The translations under genes were made by a program, and so were the position numbers. 64,000 nucleotides of DNA from assembly GCA_947476045.1 (NCBI GenBank), contig CANJNZ010000011.1:1-64000 (forward strand). Direction: 5' to 3'. The notes under the pieces are model-generated. The model made no database searches. It saw only the letters and a list, made by a program, of their open reading frames with translations, and was not told where the DNA came from. The number at the start of each line of letters is the position of its first letter. Position 1 is the first letter of the stretch. The stretch comes from Chthoniobacteraceae bacterium. Its GTDB lineage: Bacteria > Verrucomicrobiota > Verrucomicrobiia > Chthoniobacterales > Chthoniobacteraceae. This document shows, piece by piece, positions 56,337 to 64,000 of this stretch.

Positions 56337-58214
56337 CTACTGGCGCTCCGTCCAGCGGTCGCGGTCTGCGTAAAGGATGTAGTGGTTCGCGCTGACGACG
56401 GGGAGCGGCTTCGGCACGGAAAGCGGGAAGCCGGCGCGCGCGCGAGGATTGCGCATGATGAAATCGGACCACTCGCGGAATTCGCCGATGCCCACGTCGT
56501 TGAGCAATCCGCGGAAGCCGGTGACGGGGGTGAGCAGCAGGCCGGTGATGTGCTGGTTGAAACGGAAGTCGTTCAGCTCATTGAAATCGGGGATCGTGAG
56601 CGGGAGCCAGAGGCTCTTGCGGTCCGCATACCAGGCCACAGCCCACGGCATGTCGCTGCAGATGATGTCCGCATCGCCATACCAATCGTTCAGCTTTTCG
56701 ATCATCGGCGGGTAGTAGGGAGGGAAGCTGATCGGCAGGCGCGGGGGATTCAGGAATGTGCCCACGAGCGGGAATGCGCACACGGCGACGATGGCGGTTT
56801 GAAAACCGATATTGAGCACTCGGATGCGACTGATTTCCCGTCCATCAACTTCAACGCGGCCCCACATGAGCAGCAGCAGCGCGAGGCCGTATGCAGCCAT
56901 CATCGGGATGAAAAGGAGATGCAAGTTATTCGACTGTTGCGAAGCTAGCAGGTCGTAATCGCTGAATCCAAAGAACGACATTCCGAACAGCCCGAAAATC
57001 CACATCGTAAACACGCCCCAACGCAGGCTTCGGGTTTCAGGCCGCTTGAATGCAAAGAGAAGTGCGAGGAAGAAAAACGGAGCCGCGACGACTTTGCCGA
57101 GGTATTCGTAGAGATGATCGAACTGCGCGTTCGTTTGCGATAGGAGTTTGTTTTTGTAATCCGTCGGCTCGACGGTGTCGTCGCCCTTCACCAGCGTGCG
57201 CATGATTTGGGACTCCGTTCCACGGATTTGAAAGGCCCGCGTCTGCCAACCGAGGCCCATCATATCTCCGCAGACATTTTTGTTTCTCACCATCCAGGGT
57301 GTGAAGCACAGCAGGAAAACTCCCAGCATAATGCCCGCATCGCGCCCATGCGGACGAAATGCCATCGCCACATAAACGAGCGCACCTACAAAAAGCCAGA
57401 TCGTGAGTGCGTGCGACAGCGCCAGCAGGCCGAAGCACAGGCCCGCCCCCGCAAGCCATGGCCATGCCATTCGGTTTTCCGTGCGTGCAGTCAGCGCCCG
57501 CACAAAGCAAAGATTCGCCACACTAAAAAGGAACAGCATCAGCAACTGCGGCAAACCCGTGGAGGAAAACTGCCAGAAATGATCGCAGAGCATTAGAATC
57601 AAAATGAGGATGACCGCGAGTCGGCGGTCGAAAATCGCCTTCGCGATGAAGTAGTTGATCGCGACTGCACCGAGTAAAAATATCACACTCAGCGCGGCAA
57701 TAATCCGATCCGCAGGATGCGTGAACTCACCCTGCTGCAACGGCCAGAAGTCCGGCTTTCCATCCTTGTCCACACGCAGCTTGAACGAGTCACTCAGTGC
57801 AACACATCCGTGTATCGCGAGTGAATTCACCCATGGGTTGAGAGGCGCATGATAAAAATCCGGAATGTGACCACCTGTCGGCCCCTTTGGGTCCAGTAAG
57901 GAAGCGAACGCCCCTTCACCACGCTTCGTATCAACGACCTGAATCGCCGCCGGTTTGATCACGTTCGTCGAAAAGCCGTGTCCACGGCTCAACTCCCGTG
58001 CGATCACCGCCTGCTCCATTCCTTTCGCGTGAGTCAGTCCACGGAAAAGCGGCGTCGAATCCTGCTTTTGAATCGCCTTCAGCGGATTGATGAAAACATG
58101 GAACAAAGTCAGCAGCAGTGCCGTCGCGCAGATGAGCAGGAAAATGATCCACCATTTTCCACGACCGAGTTCGAGACTGTGGACGAGTTCCTGTGCTTTG
58201 AGTTCTGACGCCAT
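56337..58214 (-). CDS. Multi-pass membrane protein, possibly GT-C glycosyltransferase
   Basis: The 625-aa protein has about ten hydrophobic helices (WWIIFLLICATALLLTLFHVF, IIAALSVIFLLGAVAINYF, LAVILILILMLCDHFW, LLMLFLFSVANLCFV, further ones to about residue 480) and a C-terminal soluble part of about 150 residues (SDMPWAVAWYADRKSLWLPLTIPDF). The layout resembles ArnT/PMT-type GT-C transferases, and the early GMEQAVIARELSRGHGFSTN could be the acidic loop. No decisive motif is seen. It starts 8 bases after the sigma-54 regulator gene, so the two probably form an operon. Confidence 0.7.
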   Translation of the reverse strand: MASELKAQELVHSLELGRGKWWIIFLLICATALLLTLFHVFINPLKAIQKQDSTPLFRGLTHAKGMEQAVIARELSRGHGFSTNVIKPAAIQVVDTKRGEGAFASLLDPKGPTGGHIPDFYHAPLNPWVNSLAIHGCVALSDSFKLRVDKDGKPDFWPLQQGEFTHPADRIIAALSVIFLLGAVAINYFIAKAIFDRRLAVILILILMLCDHFWQFSSTGLPQLLMLFLFSVANLCFVRALTARTENRMAWPWLAGAGLCFGLLALSHALTIWLFVGALVYVAMAFRPHGRDAGIMLGVFLLCFTPWMVRNKNVCGDMMGLGWQTRAFQIRGTESQIMRTLVKGDDTVEPTDYKNKLLSQTNAQFDHLYEYLGKVVAAPFFFLALLFAFKRPETRSLRWGVFTMWIFGLFGMSFFGFSDYDLLASQQSNNLHLLFIPMMAAYGLALLLLMWGRVEVDGREISRIRVLNIGFQTAIVAVCAFPLVGTFLNPPRLPISFPPYYPPMIEKLNDWYGDADIICSDMPWAVAWYADRKSLWLPLTIPDFNELNDFRFNQHITGLLLTPVTGFRGLLNDVGIGEFREWSDFIMRNPRARAGFPLSVPKPLPVVSANHYILYADRDRWTERQ

Positions 58215-58222
58215 GCTTTTTT

Positions 58223-59620
58223 CTAGGGTTGTGGATTTTCGGGTTCGGTGCGCAACTCTTTGAGTCGGCGATGTAGGGTCCGGCGGCTCATGCCGAGCTT
58301 TTGCGCGGCCTTCGTTACGTTGCCCCCGGTTTCTTCGAGGGCGCGGACAATCATTCGTTGCTCCGTATCGTGCAAGTTCAAATGCCCGCCGGGTTTGCTG
58401 AAAGCGGGCAGCTTCACTCCGCCGATGCTCGTCGGCGCGTTCGCGGCACCGTCGCGCACGCTCGGGGGTAAATCACGCAGTGTGAGTTTCGCGCCCGGCC
58501 CCATCACCACCGCGCGCTCGATTGCCGCTCGCAATTCCCGCACATTTCCCGGCCACGCATATTTCTCCAGCGCCGCCAGCGCATCGCTCGTCAATTCCCT
58601 CACAGGCTTCCCGTTTTCCTCCGCAGCGACCTTGAGGAAATGCGCCGTGATGAGCGCGATGTCCTCACGCCTCTCGCGCAGCGGCGGCATGTGGATGCGC
58701 ACCACGCTCAGTCGAAAAAACAAATCATCGCGGAAGTCGCCGCTCTCCACCATCCGCTCCAGCTCCCGATTCGTCGCAGCCACGAGGCGCACGTCCACTT
58801 TGATCGGCACATTCCCGCCCACGCGCTCAAAACTCCGCTCTTCGCCCAGCACGCGCAGCAATTTCACCTGCGTATTTTTTCCAATCTCTCCGATCTCATC
58901 CAGAAACAGCGTCCCGCCATTCGCCTGCTCGAACCGTCCTATGCGCCGCTCCGTCGCGCCGGTGAACGAACCTTTCTCGTGACCGAAAAGCTCGCTCTCC
59001 AGCAACTGATCGCTGAACGCCGCCATGTGCATCGCTACAAATTTCTCCTTCGACCGCCCGCTCAGCGTGTGAATCGCCTGCGCCACCAGTTCCTTGCCCG
59101 TCCCGCTCTCGCCCGTGATGAGCACCGTCGCGCGCGAAGGGGCGACTTGTTTGATCGTGTCAAAAATCTCCTCCATCGCCGGTGAGTGCCCGATGAGCCG
59201 CTCCAGCCCGAATTTTTTCTCCACCACCTTCTTCAACTCCACCACCTGCTTCTCCACCTGACGCGACCGCAGCGCGCGACGGATCAGGATTTCCAGCCGG
59301 TCAATGTTCAGCGGCTTCGTCACAAAATCATACGCCCCGCGCTTCATCGCCTCCACCGCCGTATCCACGCCGCCGTAGGCCGTCATCATGATCACCACCG
59401 GCGGATGCGGACGCGCCAGCGCCTTCTCGATCACCGCCATGCCATCCTCGCCGCCGAGCCGCAGGTCGGTGAGCACGAGGTCCACATGCTCGCTTTCCAA
59501 AACATTCAGCGCACTCGCGATGTCGGCAGCCACATACACATCGAACGAATCTTCCAACGAATCACGCAGCCCTTCGCGGGTGTGTTTTTCGTCGTCAACA
59601 ATGAGGATGGTGGGTTGCAC
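58223..59620 (-). CDS. Sigma-54-dependent response regulator (NtrC family)
   Basis: The start is taken as the GTG at 59620 ([18 protein letters not shown]); the frame runs 17 codons further. The 465-aa protein has a receiver domain with acidic pocket VDDE and phospho-acceptor Asp in [10 protein letters not shown], an AAA+ domain with Walker [17 protein letters not shown], the sigma-54-contacting [13 protein letters not shown] (Ser for the usual Ala) and Walker [13 protein letters not shown] Fis-type helix-turn-helix is near the end ([22 protein letters not shown]). No histidine kinase is adjacent. Targets are unknown; the membrane protein downstream is a candidate. Confidence 0.94.
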   Translation of the reverse strand: MQPTILIVDDEKHTREGLRDSLEDSFDVYVAADIASALNVLESEHVDLVLTDLRLGGEDGMAVIEKALARPHPPVVIMMTAYGGVDTAVEAMKRGAYDFVTKPLNIDRLEILIRRALRSRQVEKQVVELKKVVEKKFGLERLIGHSPAMEEIFDTIKQVAPSRATVLITGESGTGKELVAQAIHTLSGRSKEKFVAMHMAAFSDQLLESELFGHEKGSFTGATERRIGRFEQANGGTLFLDEIGEIGKNTQVKLLRVLGEERSFERVGGNVPIKVDVRLVAATNRELERMVESGDFRDDLFFRLSVVRIHMPPLRERREDIALITAHFLKVAAEENGKPVRELTSDALAALEKYAWPGNVRELRAAIERAVVMGPGAKLTLRDLPPSVRDGAANAPTSIGGVKLPAFSKPGGHLNLHDTEQRMIVRALEETGGNVTKAAQKLGMSRRTLHRRLKELRTEPENPQP

Positions 59621-59738
59621 AGCGCGGGGGATGTAGCCGCGCCCGCCCTTTCGCGCAAGCGTCAGTCCCACAGTTGCACTGGGAAACAGTGGATCAATTT
59701 GAGTGAGCGAGGCTCTTTGTGAGCCGGAGGCTCAACGG

Positions 59739-59778
59739 AGCCGGGGGTCGAGCGAGCAAAGCGAGCGACCACCCCCGG
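59739..59778 (+). repeat. REP-like element, copy 1
   Basis: Starts AGCCGGGGGTCGAGCGAG and ends GACCACCCCCGG; CCGGGGGT (59741-59748) pairs with ACCCCCGG (59771-59778). It resembles copies 2 and 3 but has a longer G/C-rich stem. Confidence 0.75.
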
Positions 59779-59906
59779 AACCCGCCCCCACAAATCCATG
59801 CACCCCGGAGGCGGTGCGGGAACTTGGCAGGCACACTCCGAAGCCGAAGGCATTTCCATCCCTCAGCCGCTGAACACTCCCTGAAGCCGAAGGCTTCCCA
59901 GCCATT

Positions 59907-59944
59907 AGCCGGAGGTCGAGCGAGGAACGAGCGACTACCACCGG
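59907..59944 (+). repeat. REP-like element, copy 2
   Basis: Begins AGCCGGAGGTCGAGCG and ends GCGACTACCACCGG, the same pattern as copy 1 with a weaker outer stem. It lies left of the 22-bp hairpin, opposite in orientation to copy 3. Confidence 0.75.
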
Positions 59945-59962
59945 ATCACCAGACCAACACCC

Positions 59963-60023
59963 CGCATCCCATCGGGATGCCAGCGAATCGCCGCCGCCCC
60001 GGCTGGCATCCCGATGGGATGCG
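59963..60023. repeat. 22-bp perfect inverted repeat (hairpin)
   Basis: Arms 59963-59984 and 60002-60023 are perfectly complementary around a 17-base loop. Each arm itself contains a small palindrome (ATCCC-ATC-GGGAT and ATCCC-GAT-GGGAT). It is the centre of a larger symmetrical block with REP-like copies 2 and 3 on either side. Confidence 0.85.
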
Positions 60024-60043
60024 TTCGCCTCGCGCATCATTTT

Positions 60044-60074
60044 CCGGTGGTGTCGCTGCGCTCAACCTCCGGCT
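60044..60074 (-). repeat. REP-like element, copy 3 (inverted)
   Basis: The minus strand reads AGCCGGAGGTTGAGCG ... AGCGACACCACCGG, matching copy 2 except for 7 bases missing in the middle. It is inverted relative to copy 2, giving a head-to-head arrangement as in BIMEs. Confidence 0.75.
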
Positions 60075-60212
60075 GGGAACCCTTCGGGTTGGTTGTTGCG
60101 TTGCCTCTCCTTTTTTCTACACGCCTCGTCTTGTGCGAGGATGGCGGGGTGAGGGAAGTTTGTGAATGTGACGTGCGGGTCGCGTTTGTTTGAATTTGGA
60201 AACCACGAAGCC

Positions 60213-60284
60213 ATGAAAGCAAAGTTGTCGCGCCTGCTGGATTGGCTGTCCCAGTTCTTTCCTAATTTTCTGGCTTCCAAATGA
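60213..60284 (+). CDS. Possible 23-aa amphipathic peptide upstream of metH
   Basis: A short frame (MKAKLSRLLDWLSQFFPNFL...) ends 65 bases before metH. The alternating hydrophobic and basic residues would make an amphipathic helix. No Shine-Dalgarno motif is seen and such short frames arise by chance, so it is only a candidate leader peptide or small protein. Confidence 0.2.
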   Translation: MKAKLSRLLDWLSQFFPNFLASK

Positions 60285-60349
60285 TCACATCACCGACGTG
60301 CGAGTTTGTTTCTTGAGACGATTGGCGACTCTGTTCTTACTGGCCGACT

Positions 60350-63300
60350 ATGCATCCACTCGAAGCACTCCTGCGCCAGCGCATCGCCATTATTGATGGC
60401 GCGATGGGCACGACTATCCGCACTTACGGAATGACGGAGGCGGATGTGCGGGGCGAGCGGTTTGCGGACGTGAAGAAGGACATGCTCAACTGCGGCGATT
60501 TCTTTTCACTCACGCAGCCGAAGATGATTTGCGACATTCACCGCCGTTTCCTCGAAGCGGGCGCGGACATCATTGAGACGAACACGTTTGGCGTGACCTC
60601 GATCGCGCTGAGCGACTTCTTTGTGGAAGACCCGCGCGAGCATGGCGGACGGAAGGACCCGGAGTTTTTCCAGAAGATTATCGAGGACAAATTTCTCAAC
60701 GACCTTTCGTGGGAGATGAGCGAGACCTCCGCGCGTCAATGCCGCGAGTGGGCGGATCGCGTGGGGAATGCGACGGGGCGTCAGCGTTTCGTAGCGGGTG
60801 CGGTGGGGCCGATGCAGGTGTCGCTGAGTAATTCGCCGGATGCCGATGATCCCGGGTTCCGCGTCTGCACGTTTGATCAAGTGAAGCACGCTTACATGCA
60901 GCATATTCGCGGGCTCATTGCCGGTGGCTCGGATGTGATTTTGGTGGAGACGATTTTTGATTCGCTGAACGCAAAGGCCGCGCTTGTGGCGTTGCAGGAG
61001 GTCTATGAGAAAGACGGAGTCGTGCTGCCCGTGATGATCTCCGCAGCAGTCGGACGCGGAGGTGAGACGCTCGTTTCGGCGCAGAAAGTGGAGGCGTATT
61101 GGAATGCGGTGAAGCATCTGAAGCCGCTTTCGGTCGGTCTGAACTGCTCGCTCGGGCCGGACCTCATGCGGCCATTCCTCGCGGAGCTTGCGGAGAAATC
61201 CGGCACGTTCGTATCGGCGTATCCGAACGCCGGACTTCCGAATCCGCTTTCGCCGACGGGCTTTGATTTGAAGCCGGAAGACATGGCGCGCTACCTCGGC
61301 GATTTCGCAGCGAGCGGTCTGCTGAACATCGCCGGCGGCTGCTGCGGCAACACGCCGGAGCACATCGCGGCGATTGCAAAAGCGGTGGAGATCAGCAGGC
61401 CGCGTGAGATGCACGATGAGGTGAAGTTTTCCACGGGAGCAGCGCTGCCGCTGCGTCTTTCGGGGTCGGATGCGTTCACGCAGCAGATCGGAAGTTTCCT
61501 GATGATCGGCGAGCGCACGAATGTCGCGGGGTCGCCGAAATTTGCGAAGCTGATCAAGGAGAACAAATACGAGGAGGCCGTGGCCGTGGCGCGGCAGCAG
61601 GTGGAGAACGGAGCCAACATCATAGATATTTGCATGGACGAGGGGATGATTGATGGAGTCGCGGCGATGTCGCGCTTCCTGCAACTCCTCGGCAGCGAGC
61701 CTGACGTGGCGAAGGTGCCGTTCATGGTGGACTCGTCGAAGTGGGAAGTCATCGAGGCCGGACTGAAATGCCTGCAAGGAAAAGGCATCGTGAACTCGAT
61801 CTCGCTGAAGGCGGGAGTGGATGAGTTCAAGCGGCAGGCCCGGCACATTTTGAAATACGGTGCGGCGGTGGTGGTGATGGCATTTGACGAGCAGGGACAG
61901 GCCGCGACTTACGCAGAGAAAATCCGTATCTGCGAACGCGCATATCGCATCCTCGTGGATGAAGTCGGCTTTCCGTCGGAGGACATTATTTTCGATCCGA
62001 ACATCCTCACGGTCGGCACCGGGATAGATGAGCACAACAATTACGCGGTGGATTTCATCGAGGCGACGCGCTGGATCAAAGCGAACCTGCCGAACGCAAA
62101 AGTGAGCGGCGGCGTGTCGAATGTGTCGTTTAGTTTCCGTGGCAACAATCCTGTGCGCGAGGCGATGCACTCGGCGTTTCTTTACCACGCAATCCGCGCG
62201 GGGATGGATATGGGCATCGTGAACGCCGGGATGCTGGAGGTGTATGAGGAAATCGAGCCGGAGCTGAAGGAACTCGTCGAGGACGTGCTGCTGAACCGTC
62301 GCGCCGATGCGACGGAGCGATTGGTGGAGCATGGCGAGAAATTGAAAGCCGGCGGAAGTGTGGCGGATCAAAAGGCGAACATTGAAGTGCTGGAGGCGTG
62401 GCGCAAAGGCACGGTCGAGGAGCGTCTGTCGCACGCGCTCGTGCGAGGCATTGATGCTTGGATCAACGAGGACACCGCCGAGGCGTTGGAAAAATACGGC
62501 AAGCCGCTCACGGTGATCGAAGGGCCGCTGATGGCGGGCATGAGCGTGGTGGGCGATTTGTTTGGCTCGGGGAAAATGTTTTTGCCGCAGGTCGTGAAGT
62601 CGGCGCGCGTGATGAAAAAATCCGTCGCGTGGCTGGAGCCGCACATGCAGGCCGAAAAGGCGGCGATGGCCGCGCGTGGTGAGGTCGTGAAAGCGCAGGG
62701 CAAGATCGTGCTCGCGACGGTGAAGGGCGACGTTCACGACATCGGCAAGAACATCGTCGGCGTCGTGCTCGCGTGTAATAACTATGAGGTCACCGACATG
62801 GGCGTAATGGTCGCGTGCGACAAGATTTTGGCGAAAGCCGTCGAGATCGGCGCGGACATCATCGGCCTCAGCGGACTCATCACTCCATCGCTCGATGAAA
62901 TGACGCACGTCGCGAAGGAGATGAAGCGCCGTGGCATGAAGCAACCGCTTCTCATCGGCGGAGCAACGACATCGCGCGCACATACCGCTGTGAAAATCGC
63001 GCCGCACTACGACGGTTCCGTCGTCCACGTCCTCGACGCCTCGCGCGCCGTGCCGGTCGTGAGTTCACTGCTGAGCACCGATGGACTCGCTGATTTCGTC
63101 GCGAAGAATGCGACGGACCAGGAAGCATTGCGCCAGCACCACGCAGGCAACGCGTCGGTGCTCGTGAGCATCGAAGAAGCGCGGGCGAAAGCGCCGAAGC
63201 TCGAATTCACCGAGATTGCAAAGCCGGAGTTCACAGGGGTGCGTGTGCTGGAAGACTTCCCGCTGGCGGAACTGCGTGCGTTCATTGACTGGACGCCATT

Positions 63301-64000
63301 CTTCCACACGTGGGAATTGCGCGGCGTTTACCCGAAGATTCTCGACCACGAAAAATACGGCGAGCAGGCGCGCAAGATTTTTGCCGACGCCAATACGATG
63401 CTGGATCGAGTCATCGCGGAGAAACTTCTCACTGCGCGCGGCGTGTATGGTTTTCTCCCGGCGAATCGTATCGGCGACGACATCATCGTTTGGACGAACG
63501 AGACGCGCACTACCGAGCGCACGCGCCTGCACCACCTCCGCCAGCAAGTCGCCAAGGACAATTCTGACCCGTATCGCTGCCTCGCTGATTTCATCGCAGA
63601 GAAGGGCGACGATTACATCGCTGCGTTCGCCGTCACGAGCGGCATCGGGCTGGATGAACTCGTGAAGAAGTTCAAAGCGGATAACGACGACTACAACGCC
63701 ATTATGGCCGAGGCCGTCGCGGATCGTCTCGCCGAGGCATTTGCCGAGTGTCTGCACAAGCGCGTGCGCAACGAATGGGGCTACGGCAAAACCGAGGGCC
63801 TCTCGAACGAAGATCTCATCGCCGAAAAATACCGCGGCATCCGCCCCGCGCCGGGCTATCCCGCGTGCCCCGACCACACGGAAAAGCAAACGCTCTGGAA
63901 GCTCCTCGACGTGGAAAGCGCCACGGGCATGAAGCTCACCGAGTCCTGCGCCATGTGGCCCGGCAGCAGCGTGAGCGGCTTCTACTTCGCACACCCCGAG
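60350..64000 (+). CDS. metH: Cobalamin-dependent methionine synthase (partial, runs off window)
   Basis: Transfers a methyl group from methyltetrahydrofolate to homocysteine through cobalamin. The frame is open from the ATG at 60350 ([21 protein letters not shown]) to the window end, 1217 codons, so only the last few residues are missing. The homocysteine domain has zinc ligands in LNCSLGP (Cys 266) and GGCCGN (Cys 331, 332). The pterin domain has [13 protein letters not shown]. The cobalamin domain has [11 protein letters not shown], with the cobalt-binding His at 796. The activation domain has [14 protein letters not shown]-like and SGFYFAHPE. No Shine-Dalgarno motif or riboswitch was seen. 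Confidence 0.97.
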   Translation, partial: MHPLEALLRQRIAIIDGAMGTTIRTYGMTEADVRGERFADVKKDMLNCGDFFSLTQPKMICDIHRRFLEAGADIIETNTFGVTSIALSDFFVEDPREHGGRKDPEFFQKIIEDKFLNDLSWEMSETSARQCREWADRVGNATGRQRFVAGAVGPMQVSLSNSPDADDPGFRVCTFDQVKHAYMQHIRGLIAGGSDVILVETIFDSLNAKAALVALQEVYEKDGVVLPVMISAAVGRGGETLVSAQKVEAYWNAVKHLKPLSVGLNCSLGPDLMRPFLAELAEKSGTFVSAYPNAGLPNPLSPTGFDLKPEDMARYLGDFAASGLLNIAGGCCGNTPEHIAAIAKAVEISRPREMHDEVKFSTGAALPLRLSGSDAFTQQIGSFLMIGERTNVAGSPKFAKLIKENKYEEAVAVARQQVENGANIIDICMDEGMIDGVAAMSRFLQLLGSEPDVAKVPFMVDSSKWEVIEAGLKCLQGKGIVNSISLKAGVDEFKRQARHILKYGAAVVVMAFDEQGQAATYAEKIRICERAYRILVDEVGFPSEDIIFDPNILTVGTGIDEHNNYAVDFIEATRWIKANLPNAKVSGGVSNVSFSFRGNNPVREAMHSAFLYHAIRAGMDMGIVNAGMLEVYEEIEPELKELVEDVLLNRRADATERLVEHGEKLKAGGSVADQKANIEVLEAWRKGTVEERLSHALVRGIDAWINEDTAEALEKYGKPLTVIEGPLMAGMSVVGDLFGSGKMFLPQVVKSARVMKKSVAWLEPHMQAEKAAMAARGEVVKAQGKIVLATVKGDVHDIGKNIVGVVLACNNYEVTDMGVMVACDKILAKAVEIGADIIGLSGLITPSLDEMTHVAKEMKRRGMKQPLLIGGATTSRAHTAVKIAPHYDGSVVHVLDASRAVPVVSSLLSTDGLADFVAKNATDQEALRQHHAGNASVLVSIEEARAKAPKLEFTEIAKPEFTGVRVLEDFPLAELRAFIDWTPFFHTWELRGVYPKILDHEKYGEQARKIFADANTMLDRVIAEKLLTARGVYGFLPANRIGDDIIVWTNETRTTERTRLHHLRQQVAKDNSDPYRCLADFIAEKGDDYIAAFAVTSGIGLDELVKKFKADNDDYNAIMAEAVADRLAEAFAECLHKRVRNEWGYGKTEGLSNEDLIAEKYRGIRPAPGYPACPDHTEKQTLWKLLDVESATGMKLTESCAMWPGSSVSGFYFAHPE

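Larger units (their letters stand above)
59621..60349. other. Long repeat-rich spacer upstream of metH
   Basis: About 730 bases without a convincing gene apart from one tiny ORF. It contains three copies of a REP-like element, a 22-bp hairpin and several small triloop palindromes (for example at 59721-59733, 59883-59897 and 60078-60090). It separates the divergent response regulator and metH and must hold both promoters. No cobalamin or SAM riboswitch was recognised. Confidence 0.7.

Noticed and set aside
59721-60090. CRISPR array
   Set aside because: Repeats are few, inverted and palindromic with no regular spacers, and no cas genes are nearby; REP/BIME-like is a better fit.
60091-60349. 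Cobalamin, SAM or SAH riboswitch before metH
   Set aside because: No B12 box, SAM-I or SAH core was recognisable by eye. A covariance-model search (Infernal with the Rfam models) would be decisive.
60506-63028. 840-codon open frame antisense to metH
   Set aside because: It is the mirror of the metH frame, rich in His and Arg as antisense frames of GC-rich genes are. The plus strand is unmistakable methionine synthase.

Overview
The window is a contiguous piece of a bacterial chromosome, most likely from the phylum Verrucomicrobiota (PVC superphylum). Three things point there. The ribosomal-protein superoperon lacks rpsN and rpmD at their usual places, an order I associate with PVC bacteria. 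There are two paired modules of the Planctomycete/Verrucomicrobia type: PSD1-cytochrome with DUF1501, and DUF1592-cytochrome with DUF1552. Most genes also start without a Shine-Dalgarno motif. This assignment is inferred from gene content; no rRNA or tRNA gene was seen.

Layout. At 0.5-18.3 kb a single co-directional superoperon runs str (rpsL, rpsG, fusA), S10, spc and alpha genes to rpsD. An exported coiled-coil protein sits between rpsS and rplV. secY, adk and map are included, and what looks like only the C-terminal half of infA lies before rpmJ. tuf, rpsN, rpmD, rpoA and rplQ are absent from this stretch. A strong hairpin separates rpsD from the convergent clpB. At 21.1-26.5 kb lie a lipoprotein and a three-gene electron-transfer cluster: a protein with two cNMP-binding domains and four 4Fe-4S motifs, a cytochrome b-like membrane protein and a decaheme cytochrome c. 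At 26.5-33.5 kb, on the minus strand, are a NahK-like sugar kinase, a glutaminase-STAS-cNBD fusion, and the DUF1592/DUF1552 pair. At 33.6-41.8 kb is a compact recC-recB-recD operon with ATGA overlaps. Then come corA, hslO-tcdA, an exported histidine phosphatase and yraN.

At 45.6-50.8 kb the conserved rplS-rnhB-yraN operon has been split by a PSD1/DUF1501 gene pair of opposite orientation. The pair is flanked by direct repeats of the rnhB-yraN junction, leaving a 3' fragment of rnhB on one side and a 5' fragment of yraN on the other. At 51-54 kb are tadA, a serpin and queA. At 54.2-56.1 kb a thrC, ThiS-like and NIL-domain trio suggests a sulfur-carrier route towards homocysteine. This would fit with the nearly complete metH that closes the window (60.35-64 kb, running off the end). 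Between them are a GT-C-like membrane protein, a sigma-54 response regulator and a 0.7 kb spacer packed with REP/BIME-like palindromes.

The strongest candidates for something undescribed are the cNMP-linked Fe-S/cytochrome b/decaheme cluster, the exported protein inside the S10 operon, the half-size infA, and the repeat-bounded insertion of the PSD1/DUF1501 pair.
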